A stretch of DNA of 64,000 nucleotides. It comes from Natrialba aegyptia DSM 13077 (lineage in GTDB: Archaea > Halobacteriota > Halobacteria > Halobacteriales > Natrialbaceae). The stretch lies in contig NZ_AOIP01000008.1 of NCBI RefSeq assembly GCF_000337535.1, positions 1-64,000 on the forward strand, read 5' to 3'. A model generated the notes under the pieces. It had not been told where the DNA came from, made no database searches, and worked only from the letters and a program-made list of their open reading frames with translations. Made by a program: the position numbers and the translations under genes. Of this stretch, positions 35,137 through 43,759 are shown in pieces (the first letter of the stretch is position 1; each line of letters begins with the position of its first letter).

Positions 35137-35676
35137 CTATCGATCGGCAGCCCCGGTATCGTTCATTTCGGACTGTTCTGCCGTCCCGGTCGCAGCGCGG
35201 ATCGTCTCGTACTCCGCGTCGCCGTACGCGATGAATCGAACGTCCGTCAGCGAGTTCGGGTCGGAGACGGCGATTTCGTCGCCGATGATCGCTGCGCCGT
35301 CGGCGAGATCGAACCCGGCGACGCCGCAGCCGAGCGCCGGGATCACGAGCGACTCGCAGCCGAGTTCGTCCGCTCGCTCGAGCGCGTTTCGGGTCGCATC
35401 GCGAATGCTTTCGTCGGTCGCTTCCCCGTCGCCATAGTGAGGCATCGCGGCGGCGTGGATGACGTACTCGGCGTCTAAATCGTAAGCGTCCGTGACTGCG
35501 ACTGCCCCGAGCTCGACCGGCCCGCGTTCCATCGCCTCGTCGTTAATCTTCTCGCCCGCACGTTGGCGGAGCGCCCCGGCGACGCCGGAGCCCATCCGGA
35601 GGCTGGTGCCGGCCGCGTTGACCAGTGCGTCTGCGGACTGTGCGGCGATGTCGCCCTGGATCACGTCGAACTCCAT
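35137..35676 (-). CDS. Macro domain protein (ADP-ribose binding)
   Basis: The 179 residues are a single macro domain: GDIAAQSADALVNAAGTSLRMGSGVAGAL carries the ADP-ribose loop with the catalytic-type Asn and GSGVAGA glycine loop, and VIPALGCGVAGFD is the second loop. Related proteins hydrolyse O-acetyl-ADP-ribose or remove ADP-ribose from proteins. It converges with purM and is not linked to a sirtuin here. Confidence 0.9.
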   Translation of the reverse strand: MEFDVIQGDIAAQSADALVNAAGTSLRMGSGVAGALRQRAGEKINDEAMERGPVELGAVAVTDAYDLDAEYVIHAAAMPHYGDGEATDESIRDATRNALERADELGCESLVIPALGCGVAGFDLADGAAIIGDEIAVSDPNSLTDVRFIAYGDAEYETIRAATGTAEQSEMNDTGAADR

Positions 35677-35763
35677 ACAGTACGTATCCGGACCGAGGCC
35701 AATGAATCCGGGTGTCGCTTCCGCTTCGAGAACAGTACTCTCGCCGGCGAGTAGCCGGTCCGC

Positions 35764-36090
35764 TTACGCCGTGTGAATCCAGTTCCCGGCCGCCTGCCGG
35801 TCGTCGATGTCGTCGTTGGCGACGCCGTAGAACTTCTCGCGGCCGACCGGCGTCCGGAGTCGCAGTACCATGGTGTACTCGGTGACGGCGAACGCGGTAA
35901 TCTCCCGATTCGAACCACGACACTCGAGTGTGAACTCTCGGGAGGCGTCGTCGTCAGTGGTCACACGAGTGCCGAGGGACCAACTCAGCGATTCGATGTT
36001 TTCGGGATCGATTCCGAACACCTGGGCGATCGCTGCCCGTCCGCGGTGTCGACTGCCCGACCCCTGTGAGCAGCCATCATGGGAACTCAT
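35764..36090 (-). CDS. Haloarchaeal conserved protein, function unknown
   Basis: The preferred start is ATG 36090 (MSSHDGCSQGSG), giving 108 residues. A possible upstream start at MVGFVRLA has a weak fit. The core is beta-rich (SREFTLECRGSNREITAFAV, TMVLRLRTPVGREKFYGV) and ends NWIHTA. It is divergent from the 55-residue gene at 36182, 91 bp apart, so an iron-box-like dyad there could affect both. No family recognised. Confidence 0.7.
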   Translation of the reverse strand: MSSHDGCSQGSGSRHRGRAAIAQVFGIDPENIESLSWSLGTRVTTDDDASREFTLECRGSNREITAFAVTEYTMVLRLRTPVGREKFYGVANDDIDDRQAAGNWIHTA

Positions 36091-36158
36091 AGCCAAACGA
36101 ACGAAACCAACCATGAAAAAAGATCCCATTTCGAAAGGCGACCAAAACCCTTTTAGAT

Positions 36159-36172
36159 TTAGGCCCACCTAA
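36159..36172. promoter_or_regulatory. Iron-box-like dyad, DtxR-family type
   Basis: TTAGG and CCTAA form perfect inverted arms around four bases, between a TTTTAGAT TATA-like stretch (36151-36158) and the ATG at 36182. The half-sites match those of DtxR/IdeR-type metalloregulators. Repression under high iron is inferred from position. Confidence 0.5.
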
Positions 36173-36181
36173 TCCCTCGTA

Positions 36182-36349
36182 ATGGACGTGCCTGCCCGTA
36201 ACGTGGACCCGACGACCGACGATGAACTCGATCTCCCCGCTGTGGCCGTCTCCTGTCACGAAACCCGGCCCGGCAAGATCGTCTTCACTGAGCAAGACAA
36301 CAACGACGGGTGGATCGCGACGGACCTAACCGTCGATCTCGAGCCGTAA
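36182..36349 (+). CDS. 55-residue haloarchaeal micro-protein (DUF7331-like)
   Basis: ATG 36182 to TAA 36349. It reads MDVPARNVDPTTDDELD, then VAVSCHETRPGKIVFTEQD and DNNDGWIATDLTVDLEP, a pattern I associate with a small haloarchaeal DUF family. It directly follows the iron-box-like dyad, and the next gene downstream is dpsA on the other strand, so a link to iron state is possible. Confidence 0.8.
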   Translation: MDVPARNVDPTTDDELDLPAVAVSCHETRPGKIVFTEQDNNDGWIATDLTVDLEP

Positions 36350-36569
36350 GTCTGTCCCAGTCAGATACGCTCGACGATCTGGTACCGCTGGTTGGACTCA
36401 GTTATCGCCTTCGTTTCTGCAACGTTCTCTACCGGGTGGCCCCAGACACCGCGACAAGATCTCTCCTTCAGTAGATACTGGATGTCGCCGTGTCGACGGT
36501 CCGTCGTCTATTGTAGGCACATAAACGGACAAAAATAATCCACCGTCGGCGCGGTCGGCTCCCGATTCC

Positions 36570-37115
36570 TTAGTGTGTCGCCTCTTCGAGCACCAGCGTG
36601 TCGTCTTCGAGGTAGTGCTCGAAGTGGTGGCCGTCGTCCTCGAGCGTCACGAGGATGTCCCGGAGGATTTCCGCAGTCGCGTAATCGCCGAGGTTCTCGG
36701 CGAGTTCGATGCTGTCACGCATCGACTCGATGATGTCGCCGTACATCTCGAGGTCGTTCTCGAACGCGGACCGGATGTCGAGGACGTCTTCGCCCTCGAA
36801 CTCGACGGTTGCCCGCTCTTCCTGGTTCGATGGCCCGGAGACCGGGACGCCGCCGAGGGCCTGCGCGCGCTCTGCGATCTCGTCGGCACCCTCTTCGACG
36901 TGCTCGTAGGACTCTTCCAAGAACTCGTGGAGCGGCAGGAACTCGGCGCCCTCGACGACCCAGTGGTGCTTCTTGAGCTGGTGGTAGAGGACGTACGAGT
37001 TCGCCAGTTCGGTGTTCAACGCGTCGACGATCTGCTCGGCTTTGTCCTGTTCGAGGCGGAGTTCGTTCTCCTCGACGGTATCGGCCGATTGACGGACGGT
37101 CTTCTGAGTGCTCAT
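36570..37115 (-). CDS. dpsA: DNA-protecting ferritin-like protein DpsA
   Basis: From ATG 37115 (MSTQKTVRQSADTVEE) the 181 residues form the Dps four-helix bundle with the inter-subunit ferroxidase residues in YHQLKKHHWVVEGAEFLPLHEFLEESYEHVEE (His, His, Asp/Glu). Dps dodecamers oxidise and store iron and protect against peroxide. A CTTTAAG box about 28 bases upstream gives a near leaderless start. In Halobacterium, DpsA responds to iron. Confidence 0.94.
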   Translation of the reverse strand: MSTQKTVRQSADTVEENELRLEQDKAEQIVDALNTELANSYVLYHQLKKHHWVVEGAEFLPLHEFLEESYEHVEEGADEIAERAQALGGVPVSGPSNQEERATVEFEGEDVLDIRSAFENDLEMYGDIIESMRDSIELAENLGDYATAEILRDILVTLEDDGHHFEHYLEDDTLVLEEATH

Positions 37116-37318
37116 CTCATTCGGTGATACACGCGCTTTCCACTTAAAGGTTTCCCCAACACAGAACATTTTTTTGGCTATCCGAAAACAGAGTTCTTGC
37201 AGCGGCGCTATTATTTGCTATAGTGGAACCGACGTATCGTTCGCCACTACGGTCAAAAATTGTGCCGTTTTTTCGGGGCTGAGTAAACATTTTCAGTGTG
37301 GGGGTCGAAAGGGAACGT

Positions 37319-38788
37319 ATGGCAACAAGAGCGGCACAGCGGCGAGAGCGGATCTTCGTCGACGGGGACTGGCTCGAAACCGACGAGACCATCGCAGTCT
37401 CGGACCTCGCCGACGGCGGAACCTTCGCTCAGGTCGGCGCGACCGGGCCGGCCGCAGCGCGAACGGCACTCGAAGCGGCCCACGAGATCAAACCCGAACT
37501 GCGCCAGACGACCGTCGTCGAACGCGCCGGGTGGTGCGAAGCGATCGCCGAAGGTCTTCGCGAGCGCGAGGAAGAACTCGCCGAAGTTATCGTTCGTGAG
37601 GCGGGCAAGCCGATCTCCTCGGCTCGCGGCGAGGTCGGCCAGGCGGCGGAGCGCTTCGATCGCGCCGCCGAGGAGGCCCGAAACATCGTCAGCAAGGGCG
37701 AGTTCCGCGAGGGATCGACCGCGGGCCACGAGGGCTGGAACGCGATCGTCAAACACGAGCCGATCGGTGCGGTGCTCTGTATCACGCCGTACAACTATCC
37801 ACTTGCGACGACGGCATTACAGGTTGCCCCTGCACTCGCCGCGGGTAACAGCGTCCTGCTCAAGCCCGCAAGCAAGACGCCCGTCTCGGCTGCGATACTC
37901 GCCGATGTCATCGCCGACGTCGACGGCATCCCGGACGGTGCGTTCAACTTCGTTCCCGGTGACGCGAGCGAGATCGGCGACGTCCTGTCCGGAGACGACC
38001 GCATCAACGCGATCGCGATGACCGGTTCCTCGGGCGCGGGGAAACACGTCGCCGGCGAGAGCGGCATGGTCAATCTTCACATGGAATTGGGCGGCAATGC
38101 ACCCGCTGTCGTCTTCGACGACGCCGACCTCACGGACGTTGCCGGCAACTGTGTCAAGGGCTCGCTGAAATACGCCGGCCAGCGTTGCTCGGCCGTCTCC
38201 CGCGTGCTCGCTCACGAGTCGGTCCACGACGATCTCGTCTCGCAGATCGACCGCACGATGGACGCCTGGGAGGCCGGCGATCTCTTCGACGAAACCACCG
38301 CCTTCGGTCCGCTCATCAGCGAAGACCAGGCCGAGTGGGTCCAGGAACTCGTCGACGACGCCGTCGAGAAGGGCGCAGACCTCGTCCGCGGCGGGGAGCG
38401 ACGGGCCCCCGAGGGCGTACCGGACGAACTCGCCGACCAGTTCTTCGAACCGACCCTGCTCGCCAACGTCCCCCACGACGCCCGTATCGTCGACGAGGAG
38501 CAATTCGGCCCCGTCGCCGCTATCACGACGTTCGAAGACGAGGACGAAGCGATCGAACTCGCCAACGGTTCGGATCTCGCCCTCGACGCCGCGGTCTTCA
38601 CCTCCGACTACGATCGCGCGATGCGACTGGCCGATCTGATCGACGCCGGTGCCGTCCGCATCAACGGCGCCCCCTCCCACGGCCTCGGCGACGTTCCCTT
38701 CGGCGGCAACAAGGACTCGGGTATCGGTCGCGAGGGCCTCGACGCCTCGATCCACGAGATGATGCGCAAGAAGAGCATCATTCTGTAG
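37319..38788 (+). CDS. Aldehyde dehydrogenase, GapN/lactaldehyde dehydrogenase-like
   Basis: 489 residues of the ALDH superfamily: PYNYPL with catalytic Asn (N159), MTGSSGAGKHVAG, general base E256 in MELGGN, and nucleophile C290 in YAGQRCS. The C-terminus has GGNKDSGIGREGLD. The overall sequence is closest in style to non-phosphorylating glyceraldehyde-3-phosphate or lactaldehyde dehydrogenases, but the substrate is not fixed by motifs. A TAGTGG/CCACTA inverted repeat (37221-37226, 37244-37249) lies in the 203-bp gap shared with dpsA. Confidence 0.9.
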   Translation: MATRAAQRRERIFVDGDWLETDETIAVSDLADGGTFAQVGATGPAAARTALEAAHEIKPELRQTTVVERAGWCEAIAEGLREREEELAEVIVREAGKPISSARGEVGQAAERFDRAAEEARNIVSKGEFREGSTAGHEGWNAIVKHEPIGAVLCITPYNYPLATTALQVAPALAAGNSVLLKPASKTPVSAAILADVIADVDGIPDGAFNFVPGDASEIGDVLSGDDRINAIAMTGSSGAGKHVAGESGMVNLHMELGGNAPAVVFDDADLTDVAGNCVKGSLKYAGQRCSAVSRVLAHESVHDDLVSQIDRTMDAWEAGDLFDETTAFGPLISEDQAEWVQELVDDAVEKGADLVRGGERRAPEGVPDELADQFFEPTLLANVPHDARIVDEEQFGPVAAITTFEDEDEAIELANGSDLALDAAVFTSDYDRAMRLADLIDAGAVRINGAPSHGLGDVPFGGNKDSGIGREGLDASIHEMMRKKSIIL

Positions 38789-38926
38789 CCAACGCGACAG
38801 CCCCGCGTTGCTCGGCTCTCCGGCTCTTTGTAGTCTTTTAGCTGTTAGTTCCTCTCGGACCAGGTCGCACTCACGGGTACGTCTCAACCGCCTGCCACAC
38901 GGGAACGGCGATCGCTACAGAGCGAT

Positions 38927-40147
38927 CTAGAACGCGACCGATCGGCTGGCAACGACCGTTTCAGTCTCACCGGCGACCGCGATCGCCCGTACCGTCGTTT
39001 CGTCGCCCTCGTCGTACGCAAACGTCACGCTCTCGCCGACCGCAGCGATCGCGTCGCTTCTTCCCGCCCCGTCGATGATCTCGACCCGGTCGGCGTTCCC
39101 GAGCGATGTGACTATCGTCGTGACGCGCCGGTCCACGCTATCGACATCGATGGTGACTCCCGCCTGTGCCTCCTGTTCGACCCGCTCTCCGCCCCAACTC
39201 GAGAGGGACGGAAGTTCAATTTCGGCGGTCGGAACCGTCGTCTCCGCCACGGCAACCGAGTGCAGCGCCTCGACCGAGAGCGTCTCGAACTCGTCCGCCA
39301 GGGAACTCCGTTCGAACTGGTCGGCGAGCGCAGCGGGGTCGGTGCCGTCCCCGGGTACCGCAACGAACGACACCGTCGACGTTTCTCCCGATACCGAAAC
39401 GGCGTGACTGTATGCCGCAGGGTCCGACTCGCCGCCGTCTCCCACTCGCCCGACCGCGATCGCCGTCGTCTCGAGTCGATCGAGTACCGTCTCGAAGTCC
39501 GCGTCGGTTGCGACGCGCCGCACCGCGTCGTTTCGTCCGGCGTCGAGGATGGCATCGACGCCGACCCCCGCCGCTCGACTGGCGAGGAGCCACTCCGTCG
39601 AGACGGCGACTGCGCCGTCCTCGCCCTCGTAGACGGCGAACTCGTCGACCGACCACGTCGGCTCCGTCTGGACCCCGTCCCGGTCGAACGAGCCGGCGAT
39701 AGCGACGTTGTCGTTCCCGCTTCCGGTGCCGAACGAGAGCGCGGCGTCGAGTTCAGCGTCGGCGAACCGGTCGGCAGCCGACACGCCGAGATCGTCGAGG
39801 CTGAACGCCGTCGACTCGCGAACGTCGGGACTGAACTCGGCGTCGTGCGCGCGAAGCGCGTCGAGGTCCGCGTAGTGGAAGACGAACTCGTCGTCGCCGG
39901 TCGTTTCGTCCGACGTGAGCGAACTGGGAACCCATCGTGCCAGTGCGGAGACGTCAACGCTAGCCCCGATCTCCGTCTCGAGGGATCCAGTCCCGTTCGC
40001 GTCGTCCGTCGTTCCGTTCGAGTCGGACTCTGCTGGCGTCCCCGACTCGGAACCGCCGAGACAGCCTGCACTGATTGAGAGAGCACCGATACTGCCGATC
40101 CCACCGGTCGTCACCAACAATCGGCGACGCGAGTACTCGTCAGTCAT
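38927..40147 (-). CDS. Tat-exported lipoprotein, function unknown
   Basis: From ATG 40147 (MTDEYSRRRLLVTTGG) the 406 residues have a Tat signal (SRRRLL) and a lipobox SISAGC, then an acidic Ser/Asn/Asp linker, a common haloarchaeal anchor. The body has several Asp/Ala-rich alpha/beta stretches and a C-terminal beta domain (ADRVEIIDGAGRSDA, VTFAYDEGDETTVRAIAV). No catalytic motif is visible. It is convergent with the aldehyde dehydrogenase gene. Confidence 0.8.
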   Translation of the reverse strand: MTDEYSRRRLLVTTGGIGSIGALSISAGCLGGSESGTPAESDSNGTTDDANGTGSLETEIGASVDVSALARWVPSSLTSDETTGDDEFVFHYADLDALRAHDAEFSPDVRESTAFSLDDLGVSAADRFADAELDAALSFGTGSGNDNVAIAGSFDRDGVQTEPTWSVDEFAVYEGEDGAVAVSTEWLLASRAAGVGVDAILDAGRNDAVRRVATDADFETVLDRLETTAIAVGRVGDGGESDPAAYSHAVSVSGETSTVSFVAVPGDGTDPAALADQFERSSLADEFETLSVEALHSVAVAETTVPTAEIELPSLSSWGGERVEQEAQAGVTIDVDSVDRRVTTIVTSLGNADRVEIIDGAGRSDAIAAVGESVTFAYDEGDETTVRAIAVAGETETVVASRSVAF

Positions 40148-40281
40148 CTCTGCTTCCACAAATTATAATTATAACAGGATATAATCCACGATCAGTCTCT
40201 GCGGATAGACGCGGCCCTCGAACGCGAGCAAGAGAGAAAAAGAGCGAACGGGAGGCTGTATCTATCCGATCGTCCTACTCT

Positions 40282-41277
40282 ATGAGTACTGATCCGTCCA
40301 TCCTCGTCGCTGGCGAAACGCTGATCGACTTCCTGCCGGAACGGCCCGGATCGCTCACCGCGGTCGATAGCTTCGACCGTCGCCCCGGTGGCGCACCCGC
40401 AAACGTGGCCGTCGGCCTCGCTCGACTCGGAACCACACCGCTGTTCTGGACCCGCGTCGGCGACGACCCGTTCGGCCACTATCTCCGGGAGACGCTCACC
40501 GATGCCGGCCTCTCCGACCGGTACATCGAGTTCGATCCCGCGGCGAAGACGACGCTCGCGTTCGTCACCCACGATTCGGACGGCGACCGCGAGTTCACCT
40601 TCTATCGCGACGGGACGGCGGACACGCGACTCGAACCGGGTCGGATCGACGACGAGACGCTCGCCGCGCTCGAGTGGGTTCACGTCGGGGGCGTCACGCT
40701 CGCCAGCGGCCCCGCCCGGGCCGCGACGCGCGACCTCATCGACCGGGCCGGCGAGGCCGGCTGTACGGTTTCGTTCGACCCGAACGCCAGACCGGAGCTG
40801 TGGCACGCCGAGGAAACGTTTGCAAGCGTCTGTCGCGACGCGCTCGAGGGCGTCGACGTCTGCAAGGCAACCGCGGGTGAACTCGAGGCGCTCGGCTTTA
40901 CCGGGGCGACGCCGACTGAACTCGGGCAAGCGGTGGTCGCTGGATCGGCGGGTCCCCACACCGCCTTCGTCACGCGGGGCAGTGAGGGGGCCGTGGCCGT
41001 CGCCGGGCCGGATGCACCGTGGGGTAGCGGACACGCGGGAGCGTCGTCACTGGCCGTCGTCGAAACCGACGGCTACACCGTCGAGACGGTCGATACGACG
41101 GGGGCGGGCGACGCGTTCGTCGCCGGCATAATCACGGCGCTTCAGGGCGGCAAATCGGTGTCCGAAACGCTCGCTAGTAGCAGCGCTATCGCCGCGATTA
41201 CGACAACTGAAACCGGTGCGATGACCGCGTTGCCGGACCGCGAGACGGTACGGGCGTTCCGCCGAGAGCGCTCGTAG
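40282..41277 (+). CDS. PfkB family sugar kinase (fructokinase-like)
   Basis: The 331 residues have the two PfkB signatures: RRPGGAPANVAVGLARLG near residue 38, and VDTTGAGDAFVAGI near the C-terminus with the catalytic Asp. Substrate is a phosphorylated or free ketose/nucleoside; the GAPAN sequence and length fit fructokinase or 2-keto-3-deoxygluconate kinase. It is 116 bp before the BrkB gene, on the same strand. Confidence 0.92.
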   Translation: MSTDPSILVAGETLIDFLPERPGSLTAVDSFDRRPGGAPANVAVGLARLGTTPLFWTRVGDDPFGHYLRETLTDAGLSDRYIEFDPAAKTTLAFVTHDSDGDREFTFYRDGTADTRLEPGRIDDETLAALEWVHVGGVTLASGPARAATRDLIDRAGEAGCTVSFDPNARPELWHAEETFASVCRDALEGVDVCKATAGELEALGFTGATPTELGQAVVAGSAGPHTAFVTRGSEGAVAVAGPDAPWGSGHAGASSLAVVETDGYTVETVDTTGAGDAFVAGIITALQGGKSVSETLASSSAIAAITTTETGAMTALPDRETVRAFRRERS

Positions 41278-41393
41278 ACCCCGCTTCGAGAGGCAGACCG
41301 CGGTGCACCGTTCGAGACGGTGGCGATAGCACCGACGACGCATTGGGCACATCCAGGCGAACCACATATCTGGATTGACGGTGTGGCTTCGCT

Positions 41394-42539
41394 ATGGCAA
41401 CCGAACGCGAAGACGGCGGTGTCGCCTCGTTTGGCAAGACCGTAGTCGCCGGCATACAGGAGAAAAACGTTTCCTTCATGGCCGCTGGAATCGCCTATCA
41501 GGCGTTCATCTCGCTGCTTCCCCTTCTCGTCCTCGTCTTTTTCGTCGTCACCGTCGTCGGCGACGAGCAGTTCGCGGCCGAGGTCGCAACGGCAACGAGT
41601 GGCTTTCTGCCCGAGAGCGGTCAGGTCATGGTCGAGAACGCCATCTCCGAATCGCCGGCAACGGCGGGATCGACGCTCATCGGCGTCGTCGTTCTCGTGT
41701 GGGGGGCGCTCAAAATATTTCGCGGACTCGATACCGCGTTCTCAGAAATCTACGATTCGGCCGCGGAGAGTTCATTTGTCGGACAACTTCGCGATGCGGT
41801 GATCGTCCTCGGTGCGATCGGTGGTGCGTTGATCGCGGCAGGCGCGGCGAGTCTCGTCGTCGCGGTTTTCCCGGACGTTCCCCTCCTCGAGTTGGTGAAC
41901 CCGATCCTTCTCGTGATCGTGCTCACGATCGCGTTCCTGCCGATGTACTACTACTTCCCGGACGTCGACGTCTCTCCCCGCCAGGTGCTTCCCGGCGTCG
42001 TCGTCGCGGCGGTCGGCTGGACGGTGCTCCAGTCGCTCTTTCAGGTCTACGTCTCGTTCGCGGGGAGTTCGGATTCTGCAGGCCCGGTGGGTGCGATCTT
42101 GCTCTTGCTCACCTGGCTTTACTTCGGCGGACTCATCTTGCTCGTCGGTGCCGTCGTCAATGCCGTCAGAAGCGGTCACTTCGACCAGTCGGACGCGGAC
42201 GATCCAGTCCTGGAGACGTCGATTACCGCAACGGACCGTCCGTCCTTCGTCGACGACGCACAGCGCGACCGGACCCGTCTCCTCGATCGGATCGACCGCC
42301 TCGAACGCGAACGCGACCAACTTCGAAACGACCTCGCCGCCCAGCGCGCACGGCGATACCGCCTCGAAGATCGCGTCACCCACCTGGAAACGCTCACTCG
42401 CGATCTCGAAGACGAGACCGCGACCCTCCAGCGCGAACTCGACCAGCACGAGGACCCGCCGTGGAAACAACAGTTCCAGACGGCCCTCTCACACGTCGAG
42501 ACCATCCGTATCGGTGTCGTCGAAGATCGAGGCGACTGA
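41394..42539 (+). CDS. YihY/BrkB family membrane protein with C-terminal coiled coil
   Basis: The 381 residues have the BrkB core: NVSFMAAGIAYQAFISLLPLLVL, YYYFPDVDVSPRQVLPGVVVA and LYFGGLILLVGAVVNAV, with six membrane segments up to about residue 265. Residues 290-360 form a coiled coil (LLDRIDRLERERDQLRNDL onward) that extends beyond the bacterial core. Family function is uncertain, although some members were once mistaken for RNase BN. It follows the PfkB gene. Confidence 0.9.
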   Translation: MATEREDGGVASFGKTVVAGIQEKNVSFMAAGIAYQAFISLLPLLVLVFFVVTVVGDEQFAAEVATATSGFLPESGQVMVENAISESPATAGSTLIGVVVLVWGALKIFRGLDTAFSEIYDSAAESSFVGQLRDAVIVLGAIGGALIAAGAASLVVAVFPDVPLLELVNPILLVIVLTIAFLPMYYYFPDVDVSPRQVLPGVVVAAVGWTVLQSLFQVYVSFAGSSDSAGPVGAILLLLTWLYFGGLILLVGAVVNAVRSGHFDQSDADDPVLETSITATDRPSFVDDAQRDRTRLLDRIDRLERERDQLRNDLAAQRARRYRLEDRVTHLETLTRDLEDETATLQRELDQHEDPPWKQQFQTALSHVETIRIGVVEDRGD

Positions 42540-42626
42540 CGGCGGCCACGACTGCGACCGCGCGACCGGACACGGGAGTCGTACTCGAGAGCGCTTATTA
42601 CGCTCCCCGCCGACACCCCACACATC

Positions 42627-43052
42627 GTGTCTCACCCAGTACGGGCCGCCAGGCGACGGCTCTGTGACGACCACGCAGATACTATCGCAGCGATCGACGA
42701 CTGTGCGGATCGCGTCACTACCTCCTGGGACACCGCTCGAACGACGAACCGCGACGCACTCGTCGACTCCCTGCGCGCCGAACTCGTGGCCGCAGGCATC
42801 TTCGATCGACTTCCGGCGGTCCTGGAAGCGGCCGTCGATGCGACAGCATCGGACCTGCAGGCAAGCCCCGTCCCTGCAGCGCCGTACGTCGTCGTAACGA
42901 GTCGCGGGCCGCTCCTTCGGGCGACGATCGATCCCGGGCGACTCGTCATCAGATTCGATGTTTTCGAAATCGTCCGCTCTGACGGTGCCGGTCATCGACC
43001 GGAGTACCACCGCGTAGACGGCGTTCGGCTGCACGTTTCGCTCGAACACTGA
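42627..43052 (+). CDS. Haloarchaeal conserved protein, function unknown
   Basis: 141 residues from GTG 42627 (GTGTCTCACCCA). A helical N-terminal half (RAARRRLCDDHADTIAAI, ATSWDTARTTNRDALVDSL) is followed by a beta-rich half (APYVVVTSRGPLLRATIDPG). It has the look of a haloarchaeal DUF with no motif of catalysis. It lies 87 bp after the BrkB gene on the same strand. Confidence 0.75.
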   Translation: MSHPVRAARRRLCDDHADTIAAIDDCADRVTTSWDTARTTNRDALVDSLRAELVAAGIFDRLPAVLEAAVDATASDLQASPVPAAPYVVVTSRGPLLRATIDPGRLVIRFDVFEIVRSDGAGHRPEYHRVDGVRLHVSLEH

Positions 43053-43122
43053 ACGGATCACAACGGAAAGTAAGTCGGAGACGAGTCAGCGTTTTTACGG
43101 TGCAGTCGAAAGATGCCATCGA

Positions 43123-43608
43123 ATGTCAAACATGCACCCACGCGCACGGGCGTTCGCCGATCGGGCGCGCGACGAGTTCAGTTTCGAGCCGACGGTCGAG
43201 GAGTTCCCGGAGGGAACGAAGACGGCGGCAGACGCAGCGGCGGCAGTTGGCTGTCGGAAAGCCCAGATCGCGAGTTCGCTCGTCTTCGACGTGGACGGCT
43301 CGCTGGTGGTGTCGGTGACGAGCGGCGCGAATCGCGTCAGCGAGGCGGCGCTCGGCGAGGTCTTCGACGCGTCGGCGGCCGCGGTGTCGATGGCCGATGC
43401 CGAGCGGATTCGAACTGAACTCGGCTGGTCGATCGGCGGTGTGCCGCCGTTCTGTCACGAGCGGACGGTCCCGGTCGTGCTTGACGAGACGTTGCTCACG
43501 TTCGAGACGGTCTGGGCGGCTGCGGGGACGCCGGAGGCGGTGTTTTCGATCGATCCGACGGCGTTGCAACAGTATGCAGATGCAGAGCCGGTGGCTGTTA
43601 GTGAGTAG
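43123..43608 (+). CDS. YbaK/EbsC-type aminoacyl-tRNA deacylase
   Basis: The 161 residues match the YbaK/ProX editing fold: EFPEGTKTAADAAAAVGCRKAQIASSLVF with the conserved Lys, then TSGANRVSE, and IGGVPPF with the GxxxP loop. These enzymes remove wrongly attached amino acids (Cys, Ala or Ser) from tRNA in trans. It appears monocistronic. Confidence 0.93.
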   Translation: MSNMHPRARAFADRARDEFSFEPTVEEFPEGTKTAADAAAAVGCRKAQIASSLVFDVDGSLVVSVTSGANRVSEAALGEVFDASAAAVSMADAERIRTELGWSIGGVPPFCHERTVPVVLDETLLTFETVWAAAGTPEAVFSIDPTALQQYADAEPVAVSE

Positions 43609-43667
43609 GCGACGGTTCAGTTTTTCGTCGTCACCGATGGGGCCTCCTGGTGAGCTACCGCCGAGTA

Positions 43668-43707
43668 GTTATTAATCTACCGTGCTGTGTGATGGCTGAG
43701 TTATTAA
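43668..43707. promoter_or_regulatory. Paired GTTATTAA sites upstream of the zinc transporter
   Basis: GTTATTAA occurs at 43668-43675 and 43700-43707, 32 bp apart (three helical turns), ahead of the TATA-like ATATTTAG at 43730-43737 and ATG 43760. The placement fits a metalloregulator operator. Inference only. Confidence 0.4.
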
Positions 43708-43729
43708 CAACAAGGTGCCGTATAATAAC

Positions 43730-43737
43730 ATATTTAG
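43730..43737 (+). promoter_or_regulatory. TATA-like box for the metal ABC operon
   Basis: ATATTTAG sits about 26 bases before ATG 43760, in an AT-rich stretch, so transcription is likely to begin at or next to the start codon of the binding-protein gene. Confidence 0.55.
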
Positions 43738-43759
43738 TCGACGGGCAATTGGTTCGGAT

